The position numbers and the translations under genes are program-made. A DNA stretch of 64,000 bases from Neoceratodus forsteri (taxonomy: Eukaryota; Chordata; Ceratodontiformes; Ceratodontidae): positions 1,396,023,001 through 1,396,087,000 of the forward strand of contig CM057456.1 of assembly GCA_016271365.2 (NCBI GenBank), in the 5' to 3' direction. Position 1 is the stretch's first letter. Every line of letters begins with the position of its first letter. Below the pieces are notes generated by a model. That model saw nothing but the letters and a program-made list of their open reading frames with translations, ran no database searches and was not told where the DNA came from. This document shows positions 21,362 to 31,238 of the stretch, one piece after another.

Positions 21362-24300
21362 TTTTTTTAAGTGGCTAGTTTTCCATTAGCAGGTTATACA
21401 GACCTGCCACTAGAGGGATTCTTGGTCTTTCTACAGAAATCACTATACTCAATTGTGGGCAATATGACCTGCATTATCATTCTACTTCTAATCCTGGCAA
21501 AAAGTATGACTCATAAAGCACTGATCCATGCTAAGTCAGAAGTCATCCCAGCCTGGGAACTCACAATCATAGTTCCTGCTGCATCTTCATATTGCTTCCC
21601 TACTCTTAATCAGTCGGGTTTTCATTTTAATTCTCATCCCTCTCCTCTGGCCCTCTTCCCTTCACCAATGTCTTTCCGTGCACTTCCCCTGCTAGCCTTG
21701 AACGGCCATATCAGCATCTCCTATGCCCTGGCTAGACATACCTCAATGACTGAACACCACACAAGAACCCATACGAAAATTGCACACTTCTACCTGATAA
21801 ATGCCCTCAAGAAAATGTTTCTAATTCTCCTTTTCTGTTCAGGCAGTGTCGAACTAAATCCAGGTCCCCCAACTCAAATCACTTCTCCGTCGGAGTTTGC
21901 AGCTGCTCCTGGAATGAAACTGGTGATGTTCAATATTGTAAGCCTGCTCAAAAAACTCGATCATCTTCAAGTTTGGGCAGCCCACACTGACCCAGATCTG
22001 ATAATAATTACGAGTCATGGCTAAAAGACCAACACTGATCCGCAAATTACTGTGCAGGCTTCAAGCTCTTTAGGGCTGATAGGGATTAGAAGTATGGAGT
22101 GGTTGTATCGCCAAATCAAATTTAATGTTAGTGCGTTTCCCATAAAACTAAGCCCAGGGAATATGAGATTGTCTTGCTTAAACTTCACCTTCCATCCTCA
22201 GAATGCATCACAATCATTGGTGGCTATAGACCCCGTCCAGAAACTAGAAATTCTTAACATGTTGAAATCCATAACTTTGGCTGCTAACACAGAAACAATA
22301 ATCTTAGGGGACTTCAATATGGATTGGCTCACTGCTAAATCCCATTCCTAAAAGCCATCTGTGATGAGCTGGGCCTTACACAGATAGTAACTGAACCCAC
22401 AAGAATCAATGCTTTTAACTCTGCCAACAGCTCACTCTTAGATGTCATCTTAACTTCACATCCCCATAAAATCTCACATTCTGCAGTTTTCCATAATGAC
22501 ATGAGTGACCACAGTATCGTTGTATGTACAAGATTCCAGACTAAAACCCAGTATCACCCTAAATTCAGAATCAAACACTCGTTCCGTAAATTCAACTCAG
22601 TAAACTTCCTAACCGATCTAGCTACGATCAGGTGGCAAGACCTATATCTTGCCAAATCTGCTGATGCCGCCATCTCTGTCCTAAATGACTACCTTACCAT
22701 CCTAATTAACAAGCATGCTCCTCTTATAAAAATGAGTGCGGAAAATCACATCCGTGGTTCACCCAAAGAGCTCAAATCTGCACTTGCCAATAGAGACAAG
22801 CTATGGGCTTAGGCCAGACACAAAGACCCGGCAGACTGGCAGGTGTTTAGAACTGCCAGAAATGCCTGTGTTAAAAGTGTACGTGCTACTAAAGCAAACC
22901 TTCTACATCTTCACTCTGAGCAGGCCAAAGGGAACTCCCAAAAAATCTGGAAGATACTGAGATCCATTGAAGGCCATCCTGCTGCTTCCTCTCTTCCCAC
23001 CAAGATTCTGGCCAAGGATGGAATGGTTGAAAATAAACTGCGAATCCTCAAAGAACTTAACCTTCACTTTGCCACTGCCAGGTTGGCATTGACTCCTCCC
23101 ATATGCTAGCGAGTGAATAGCCAACACTAGCCCAGATTCTACACATGCTACTCCACCTCATCCCTTCCAGTTGTGCCTGTTTAGCTACAAAGAATCGAAG
23201 ACATAATTCTTAGCCTTGACACCAAGGAAAGTGCAGGGGATGATGGCCTTGAATCATTTTTCTTGTGGTTAGGCTGTACCCAGCTCACAGCCCCATCCTT
23301 CACATCTTCAACCTCTATTATTACACAGCCACTGTTCCATCCCTGCTGAAATCTGCCCATTTCTTTCCTCTCTCTTCAAATCAGGAGATCCTTGTGACTT
23401 AAACAACTACCGTCTATCTCTATCTTGCCGGTCTCTCTCCAAAGTGCTGGAAAACTTACAAACAACCAACTAAAAATAACGAGCGCACTCACTCCTAAAC
23501 CCGGCCCAATCTGGCTTCAGTTCAAAGCACAGTACCATCTTAGCCTTGGCTAAAGTCTCTAATGACTGGATCCATGCTATGGACACCAAGAAGGTTACTG
23601 GTGCAGCTTTTCTAGACCTCAGTAAGGCCTCTGACACTGTAGACTATCACCTCCTAATTACCTGTCTTGCCTACGTAGGTGCTATCCTCCACTTACCTTA
23701 CAGTGGTTTAACAGTTATCTCATGGAAGGATACAAAAAGTCAAAGCTGATTGCCTACTATCTGCCCCCCTTCCAGTTGCCAGAGGAGTCCCTCAAGGCTC
23801 CATCCTAGGACCAATCCTTTTTTCCCCTGTACATCAACAACCTTGACTCCCACATAAAGAACTCTAGCATATATTTCTTTGCAGACGATACGGTTTTGTA
23901 TGCATCAGGCTTGTCCTTAACTGAAGTCAGGGAAGCCCTCCAAGCTGACTTTATCCAGTTAGAAAGCAACCTTATCAATGCCAAGCTTCTCTTTTAAATG
24001 CCAAAAAAACCAAGACAATGATTTTCTCGAGACTTGCCTTGTCTGGTGCCCTACATACCCCACCTAAAAACTTCATAGTTACCTCCCTAGGTGAACCCTT
24101 GGAAGTCATACCTAAATTTAAATATCTAGGTATGTGAATAGACAACAAGCTTTCCTTCAATGACCACATCAAGGATCTATCAAAGAGGTTTAAAGCACGC
24201 TTGGGTTTCTTCTTTAGAAATAGGACCCTCTTTTCTCTTGCGACCCGCAAAAGACTTGTCCAAGCAACATTCCTTCCCTTGCTTGACTATGGAGACATTC

Positions 24301-25005
24301 TTTATCTCCTCCCCAACCTTGAGCCTATCTAAACTGGATGTACTCTATCACCATGCTCTTCACTTCATTATTAACTCTGCATACAGGACCCACCACTGTG
24401 ATCTTTATGTAGCAGTTGGGTGGACCTCTCTTGCCACCAGATGCCTCCTGCACTTGGCATTTGGACCCTCAAATTACTACTCCACAAACTGCATGTCTGT
24501 TTAACGTCTGTCATGCACATCTCGCATAGCACCTACTCCCTAAGGAAATCCGACCTTATCCTACTAAATGTTCCCAAGACATGTACCACAGCTGGCCAAA
24601 GAGCTGTCTCATATGCCCTCCTAAACATTTGGAACCAACTACAAGCCATGCTGAAGCTAACCAGCATTGTATCAATTAACTCCTACAAAACACTAGCTAT
24701 CTCTAAATTAAAAAGACATATGTAGGTGCTACCAGGCCCTCAACGCCAAGTCAACTTCCTAGGCACCAAACTGCCTCTACTTATTAAGCTGAAATGTACA
24801 GCATAATTTAGGGCAAGGTTAAAACTGGAATGTACTGCATATATAGCATAAGGTATTGTGTATACCTCTTGTATTATATATTTTTTCTTTGTTCTACATT
24901 TTATATCTCCTGTCTATGTAATTGCGGAACTGTATGTATGTGCCTCCAGGACCTCCTTGTGGTAGCATAGAGCTTGCTCATGAGTCTTTCCTGCAATAAA
25001 CTTGA
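21362..25005 (+). mobile_element. Rex1/L2-like LINE inserted in the hAT transposase
   Basis: A nearly full-length APE-type LINE on the plus strand. It carries a short leader, a 2A-like motif, endonuclease, reverse transcriptase and a 3' end with AATAAACTTGAACTGACTT. GACTT occurs on both sides (21358-21362 and about 25008), a possible short target duplication. The transposase reading resumes on either side of it. The combination THHCDLYVAVGWTSLATR near the end of ORF2 favours the Rex1/Babar branch of the CR1 group. Confidence 0.8.
21371..24724 (+). pseudogene. LINE ORF2: 2A-like motif, endonuclease, reverse transcriptase
   Basis: Residues around 21842-21868 read SGSVELNPGP, a 2A-like peptide preceded by a hydrophobic run. 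In several APE-type LINEs a 2A sequence at this point makes the ribosome skip, separating an N-terminal peptide from the enzyme. Endonuclease blocks follow: LVMFNIVSLLKKLDHL, DPDLIIIT, IILGDFNMDW (near 22310) and SDHSIVVC (22504). RT blocks: GAAFLDLSKASDTVDYHLLI (about 23605), VPQGSILGPIL (23785) and FADDTVLYAS (23878-23907). Thumb: IPKFKYLGM and KRFKARLGFFFR. Stops and shifts occur at 22024, 22810, 23110 and others. Confidence 0.85.
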
Positions 25006-26334
25006 ACTGACTTAAACATTTTACATGGGGTGTGTTGTTGGTCACAAATGGTTGTGCTCTGTGATGAATGGCATTGGCAGGGGGTGGAGTGTGGACATTT
25101 GATGAAGACAGTTGCACAGGTGATGATGACAAACCCAGAAATGCTGTTATTTTTCCAGATTTGCCAACCGGGGTTGATACATACACTTGCACTAGATATA
25201 CTGCATTCACTACCACCACCACCACCACAAAAACTGCTACTCTCACCAGCACTGGACAACATTTCAAAGTCATTATGGTCCTCCACCTTATCATGCCTGT
25301 AGTAATCCTCTGCTCTTACTACCACACTGCTGCACATGTTTAATTTCCTACTGGGCTTAACAGTCATGGAAGGGGATAACATGCTGGCTATGGTTGCCGG
25401 CGATGATACGGGTGAACGCCCCACTCTGGTATTAGCTGCCAGCTTATGCTGGGTCCACAGAGCCAAGTGCCTATTCTTAAGATGTGTATGCTGTCCTCCT
25501 GTCCCAAGATGGCTCCCCTTTTTACCTCGACTCACGCGAACATGGCAGATTGCAACTGACTCATCATTTGCTTCTTGAACAAAAAAATCCCAAACAAGGG
25601 AGTGTGATGCTGTGCTTTTAACATGTCCATGATGTGGCTTATTTAAGTGTGTTATTTTAAGCACTGAAGTGGGGAGGGGGGCACGTGATGTCTCTGGCAC
25701 TGCACACCTGGAGTGCAACTGACCTCCACAACTACCTGTCATATTGATTACTGGGTCATCATCATCATCAACTAAAACCGGTATATCACAAGTTTTTACG
25801 GGGGGGGGGGGTCCTGCAAACAGACTCAGACACAGCCACTTTTAATTTCTTTTTCTCTGGTTCCCAACTGGGGTGAATTACATCATCATCATATTCATCA
25901 GCGTCACTGTCACACACATCCACATCTTCTGCTTGGATGCTAACATGTGGACTGCATGTTGCAAGAACATCAACATCATCATCATCACATTCATCATCAG
26001 CATCTACACCACCATCACCTGATACTTTTTCACCACACTGTGAATCACTGCATGGAAAATGCGTGACGTTAAGTGCCACGGTGGATGGAATATCACATTG
26101 TATGCTACCGTTGACATGATCATCAGAATCCTCAAGTTCAGTCAATGGGATGTTACTGGGAAGTATGACATCATCTACGCTGTCACTCACTTGCACTGCT
26201 TCACACTCAATATGTTTGGATACGGTACACTGGTCGGAATTAGAACTTGATGCAACAATACTAATACTACCTCCACCACCACTAACACCAGTAACACTAA
26301 CACCACCGGCTGGGAAAACATCATCCACCTCCAA

Positions 26335-27540
26335 CTATCAGTGAAGATACTGATTGGGCTGTAAAAAACATTGCATTCCTCATATCAGCAATGCACTTCT
26401 CCATCCGTGTACTACTACCATGCCCACAGACCCTCTTACTGCCAACATTGCCATGGCCAGAAACACCTTTATTTGCATGTCTCTTTGCAGGCATTTTGGG
26501 GGATCAACCACAAATATTATTACCAAATTCAGATTTTGATACGTCCACTTTCTGACTGGAGGGACGCTGGCTGGATATGAAGCAAAATAAACAACTGTGG
26601 CTTCAGCAACAGATAAGAGACTACTGTGTTGTGACACTGTCACGGAATTAAAACAACTTCAGTAACCAGTGATGCTGATGGGGTCACAAACTCACAAAAA
26701 CAATCCAGTCTGGTAAAAAAAAACCTTTTGAACATGGGGGTGGTGGCCAGGGGGGAGCACTGAATACAGATAGTGCTGATTTTTATGACACTACGATACA
26801 AACAGCAAAACTAACAGAGAACACGATCGCAGTACAAAATCGGGCAGCTGCAGTGGATAGCAGGTTCACACTGCTGCTCTTAGTTGCACTTACACTAGTC
26901 TGTGTCACAAATTTTAAAAGGTGTATTATATTTGATGCATGCAACACTGCACACACAACACAGAATAGTTTGTGTACAATGCTGAACGTGGAATGCGATG
27001 CAAATGCAAAAGTTCAGTGTACTGCCACGTTATGTAAATTTGTAATTAAAATAATCTGACCTTATGAAATGCTGCACCACAGTCACACAACAAACAGCAA
27101 GAAAATTTCTGCTATTACTGACAATTTTACTATGTGTACAGTAACAGTTATATAACAAAAATATAACTAAAACACAAAGAAATCACTAGTTCTCAAACTT
27201 AAATCTACCTACACACAGATCCACCCTTCCCCCACACAGCACACCTCACTGTCTTTCACCACACACACACCCAATATTGTAAATTAACATTCAAAATCCA
27301 CACACAAATGAAAACGCTCGATGATGTGAGCACAGGAGGGTTTCCTACAATCGATGAACTACAGTTGGATCCCCCCCAAAATAAGCAAAAATGCTTTTTG
27401 AACAGCTTTTACAAGATTCCTACAGACAGCTATCAGAGCACACTATCTCCTACTCCTTTCTACTCATACTACCCTGAACGGAGGCTGTGCAGATCAATAT
27501 AGAGCTCATGTGACCTGAACTCCCATGAATCACTGTAAAA
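26335..27540. other. hAT right subterminal region, no gene
   Basis: AT-rich sequence between the transposase start and the right subterminal repeats. Only short frames without recognisable similarity occur. A promoter for the transposase would be expected here, but no element can be named. Confidence 0.5.
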
Positions 27541-27559
27541 TCCGCCTTCGGAGCTCGAA

Positions 27560-27790
27560 AACAAGGTGAAGTGAGGCGAAGTGAACTGCCATCAATGTAC
27601 TTCGTCTTAAAAATTGAAAGAGTAGTGACCAGTAGAGACGGAGTAATGTGAAGTCACTGTTTCTAATGCACTTCGCGTTCCTCATTATAACGTGGAAGTA
27701 CTGTGCTTCATGTTACAAGAACACTCCTGCAATCCACTTCTGTGCTCCACAGCGCTTAGCGAGGCAGATTAGACCCGCCGCCCACCACTA
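27560..27790. promoter_or_regulatory. hAT right end with subterminal repeats
   Basis: AAGGTGAAGTG (27563-27573), GCGAAGTG (27576-27583) and CACTTCGCG (27669-27677) mirror the motifs of the left end. The element closes with CACCACTA before the duplicated TTCTGAGG. Confidence 0.6.
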
Positions 27791-29757
27791 TTCTGAGGGA
27801 GCATCAGAGTCCACCTCTATTTTTGTGTCGCCCCATTGCAGGACTGAATAGATGTTATGTAAGGGGATACCTTCTTCTGCCTCAACTCTGGTTTCTGTTC
27901 CTTTCTTATTGCCTTTTGTGACTTGTTGGAAGGCCTGATATTCTGGTGGAGGGGAAGGGGGCATTGCAATCTCTGCTTCCTCACTTGCGATTGCAGACTT
28001 TTCCTCTTGGGCTGGTGTAACCGAAATGGTTCCCGAAGTCTGTTGTGGTTGTTTTTCTGCAGTGTCATTAACTACAACTGTTTGAGTGGGTACTAGTGTC
28101 TCTGATTCCATGTGTGTAGGGTTGGGTCTAGGCCTAGCGGGTGGGGGAGGGGAGAACATGTTTTTGAGAGTCTTGTAGCTTTATTAATATAAAAATCCTG
28201 CCTGGCATAGTCTGTGTGATCATTATTGTGAGAGGCCCAGGGGCAGGGTCTAAAGGAGTGTCCCTCTTCGTCACAGAGGTGACACCGTGGTGTTTGAGTG
28301 CAGTGAATGCCTGAATGTCCTATGGAGCCACATAACAAACATTTTAGTACTTCACAGTTGTTACTAATGTGGCAGTGAGAACCGCACTTGTAACAGGATT
28401 GAGACTGTACTTGTTAGAACAATATGCCCTTATCCCTTCCTTGATAGAAGCAGTTGGAGAGGTTTTGTATAGCCTGAGTCATCCTGTTTAAGTTTTACTC
28501 GCACCTTCCACCCTCCTGTCCAGAACCCCTCTTCGTCTACAATGGGATCAGGCGTATTTTGTATGCCACATTTCTTCTCTAACCAAAAGACCACATTGGC
28601 TACGTTTACCCCTTCATTTTGAAATAAAATGGTTACCATTTTGAAAGTGGGTTTTGTTAGTGGAATAGCCTGGAAGGGGGATCATAAGGAGGTGAATTTA
28701 TGAGCAGAGTACAAGGTCCAAAACCTGTCTAATAAAGTAGCATTTCTAAAACTGACATCAAATGCTTGTTTCACCCGGGGTGTGTATTAGGGCATATACT
28801 TAATTGGGTGAAAAAACAAAATCTTGTTTTAATAAATATTTCCCCACATAAAACCTGTCTTGGGGGTGGTTTTAAATCCCCAAATACCTTAATCTTACTG
28901 CATGTTGTCTTTTATCCTGCTCTAGTGTTTTTTGGAGAAGTGTAGCATAAGTCACTGCTGGAACAGGATTGTCCTGTAATGTCAGAGTGTTGGCATTTTC
29001 AACAGTCATTTGATCTGAGTTAATAGTGTGATTACTTTCTACAGTTTATTCTGGTGGCGCCACCTCAGTGAGGGCTTCAAAAAATACTTCTGTGCTTGTT
29101 GTAGCAGGAGAAAAAGAAATACCTGCTTCTTGAGCGTCTGGTCCTAGCATTTCATTGTGTGGTACCAACGCTGTATGTTTTGTTGAGTTCTGAGTCGTAG
29201 GTTGCAGTTCTTCCAAATTTGGTTTGCTGGAGCCCAGTAGGGGGATCACCGGATCAGGAATCCAAGTCCCCGTTTGAGTTCTGGTCCAGCCTGCGTTTGC
29301 AAGCGCTGAATCTGAAGTCCAGTCATTCGCCATGGCTGCCGAGGTGTCAGGATGTGGATGGTGCACAGCTGCATCAGGGATGTGCATGGCCCCAAAAACA
29401 CACACTTTTGCTGCTTTACTGGAGTTCGAATCTGAAGAGGTTTAAGTCTCTTTCTTTTGTTTCCATTCTTCCTCCAGTTGTAATTCCTCAGTCAGGTAAG
29501 CCTGTTCGATGGCATTTATTTGTGCAAAGAGTTCCTCAGTTACCAATTTTTTCTCTGGAGGCAAGGTCTGCTACACCAGTGCTATCCATAGTTTGTGCAA
29601 TGTTTCCTTCCTTGTCTAAAACAGTTGTCGAAGTTTCGGGGTCTTTCTCCTTGGGTAGTAGTCAAATTTGGGGTGTTAAGCTGGCCACTCACAGGGTGCC
29701 TTCCAGCCGCCCCTGACGGCGTCTGCATAGCATCTGGAGGCTCCATATCCTGGAGCA
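27791..29757 (-). pseudogene. LINE A ORF1 (CCHC-knuckle nucleic-acid-binding protein)
   Basis: The likely start is MLQDMEPPDAM at about 29757. Recognisable parts include a middle segment MANDWTSDSALANAGWTRTQ (29333 onward), a VVFWLEKKCGIQ segment (28639-28430) and a zinc-knuckle region (28380-28230). The last has CGSIGHSGIHC and CHLCDEEGHSFRPC, two CCHC-type knuckles that bind RNA or DNA. A Pro/Glu-rich C-terminal region (28159-27788) runs into the hAT. Knuckle-bearing ORF1 proteins are known from Tx1-type LINEs of Xenopus. Frameshifts near 28640, 28400 and 28160 break the frame. Confidence 0.8.
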
Positions 29758-29775
29758 TAGTCTCCCCTACAGTCC
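27791..29775 (-). mobile_element. Tx1-like LINE A, 5' part
   Basis: The upstream part of LINE A, containing ORF1 and its short leader. It begins on the minus strand with a hairpin, CCCCTACTGGACTGTAGGGG (29764-29783), immediately after the 3' end of LINE B. It stops at the hAT insertion and continues at 14995. Confidence 0.8.
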
Positions 29776-29899
29776 AGTAGGGGAAATTTTATTTGCAAAA
29801 CAATATCACCACAAAACATCAAATCCGTATACCAAAGTACAAAAACATTTAACATCTATTAAATAACACAGTTTTCCTTTTCTGCCTTACTAAAGGTGA

Positions 29900-30309
29900 G
29901 AGCAGCCTCAAATTAATTACTTTAAAAAAACCATCACCTGGAAGATACCTCCACCAAGAGTCAACAGTAGCATTTGGGAGAGTGAGTTTCTCTCTGGAAT
30001 ACACTATATCTACTTCAAAGGAGATTTTTGTAATTCACTCCAGAGAATCTATATATTTTTGCTGTAACACGAATTGACATCTCGTTTGCCAGATGACCCA
30101 TTTGATTATAGTGAGTATTACCCGAATTGTTCCTAAATGGTACTTGTCCCATTCTCTGGGGCAATTGTCCTATATTAACATGTCATATGTCATAAACCCA
30201 CATTGCGGGGGTACCCATTTATGGGCCAAAGATTACCAAAAGTGAGACATATAAGAGCAGTCAAAATATAAGTGCTGTATTGATTCGATTTGGTTTACAC
30301 ATGATGCTC
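29900..30309 (-). pseudogene. LINE B ORF2, C-terminal part beyond the MITE
   Basis: The minus frame from 30309 reads CVNQIESIQHLYFDCSYMSHFW, the cysteine/histidine motif (C..IES..HL.FDC) that ends ORF2 in L1-group LINEs. It lines up with EPLFFFEWPFALQFW of LINE A. The preceding residues lie on the other side of the Kolobok-like insertion at 31240. Stops follow. The 3' untranslated region runs to 29784. Confidence 0.75.
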
Positions 30310-30313
30310 TTAA

Positions 30314-31238
30314 AGGAGAACTAAAGTCAAAATTTGCAAAAAAAAAAAAAAATATGTTGTGTAGAGTGTTTTGATTTGTAGGTATACTCCTAGTATGGCC
30401 TTACCTTTATTTACTGAAAGGAGTTTTCTTCTAAATTTGTTTGCTGGTTTTATAGCCCCCTGGGGATCTCCATATTAGCATTTCTAATGGTCTTTCTTGT
30501 TCCTACAATGCCTCCTGTCCAATGTGACTGTGATGTTTCCAGAGAGTAATAACTGCTACAGCAGCATCTACTGTTATGGGCCTGATATTCTGGCTTCAAC
30601 TAACTATCTAATCCAAACTTCTGTTTTTATGTACGTGTCTAGGTCTAGCCAGCAGAAGTGAATGTAGTAGTAGTAAAACTTTATTTGTATAGAGGAAAAC
30701 ATGTCATTTGGGTCAGATGGCACAGTTTACAAGACCATCCTGTTATGTCTTATATTGTTGAATGTTTTGTTTTTAAAGCCTTTCATTTTATCAAGTTACA
30801 CACAACCATTAGCAATGCACACAAATCACACAAGGTCATAAATGCCACAGATGCTGCAATTAGTGATGACTAGCTATTTCCTGATAGAATAGCCTACTGA
30901 ATTATCCTTCAGGCATTTGCTATGTGCTTAGAACTCCCTGGATAATGAGAGTTAATTAACATAATAGCCCTGCTACTATAAATGTGAGAAAACACTGCTC
31001 TTGTTGAAGTAATGGTTGGTCCAGGACACATCACAGTCACATGGGACAGGAGGCATTGTACACACAAGAAGAGCCATTAGAAATGCTAATTTGGAGATCC
31101 CCAAGGGGCCATAAAATCAGCAAGCAAATTTAGAAAAAAACTTCTTTCAGCAAATAAAGGAAGGACTAGTGAGTACACCTACAAATCAAAACACTCTGCA
31201 CAACATATCTTTTTGTAAATTTTGGCTTTAGTTCTCCT
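30314..31238. mobile_element. Kolobok/T2-like DNA element, 925 bp, long inverted ends
   Basis: Flanked by TTAA at 30310-30313 and 31239-31242. The tips AGGAGAACTAAAGTCAAA and TTTGGCTTTAGTTCTCCT are inverted. The inverted similarity continues for about 230 bases on each side (30314-30545 against 31010-31238): GGGGATCTCCATATTAGCAT on the left matches ATGCTAATTTGGAGATCCCC on the right. TTAAAGG starts and TTAA duplications are the mark of the T2 family described in Xenopus (Kolobok superfamily). No transposase frame; the centre contains what may be an older LINE tail (about 30660-30700). Confidence 0.85.

Larger units (their letters stand above)
19588..26334 (-). pseudogene. hAT transposase with BED finger, interrupted by a LINE
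   Basis: The order on the minus strand is as follows. An acidic N-terminus (26334-25786, Asp-rich) comes first. A BED finger follows at 25742-25460, WDFF...ICHVR...LGTGGQHTHLKNRH, in which the second Cys is Arg. A LINE interrupts at 21362-25005. After it come AVAEMLAIDLLPFSFVENSG (21302-21048), the RNase-H-like core with GFIASD...VPCMAHC (20972-20628) and NSTLYMAERQYD (about 20510). The C-terminal dimerisation motif ERLFSSAGA is at 19651-19677, followed by IVRDRRV and a stop at 19588-19590. These are the hallmark blocks of hAT transposases, which cut and paste the element in the nucleus. Several stops in the core and a homopolymer frameshift near 25800 break it. Nothing suggests domestication. 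Confidence 0.88.
14996..27790 (-). mobile_element. hAT DNA transposon, 12.8 kb including nested insertions
   Basis: The ends are TAGAGATG on the left and CACCACTA on the right, an imperfect inverted pair with TAG tips, flanked by the exact 8-bp duplication TTCTGAGG. Further in, TGGAGCACA on the left (15048-15056) is matched inverted by TGTGCTCCA on the right (27742-27750). The transposase pseudogene runs leftward (26334 to 19588), and a second BED-finger frame runs rightward near the left end. Also inside are a 540-bp hairpin, a 66-bp minisatellite and a plus-strand LINE. Without the LINE the element would be about 9.1 kb, long for hAT. The host sequence is ORF1 of Tx1-like LINE A. Confidence 0.9.

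Noticed and set aside
25786..26334. Acidic minus-strand frame as an independent gene
   Set aside because: It leads into the BED finger through a homopolymer shift and is better read as the transposase N-terminus.
26853..27059. Small secreted-looking protein (MDSRFTLLLLVALTLVCV)
   Set aside because: A hydrophobic start and several Cys, but it lies in the hAT end region, lacks splice or promoter context and has no known relative; chance frame most likely.
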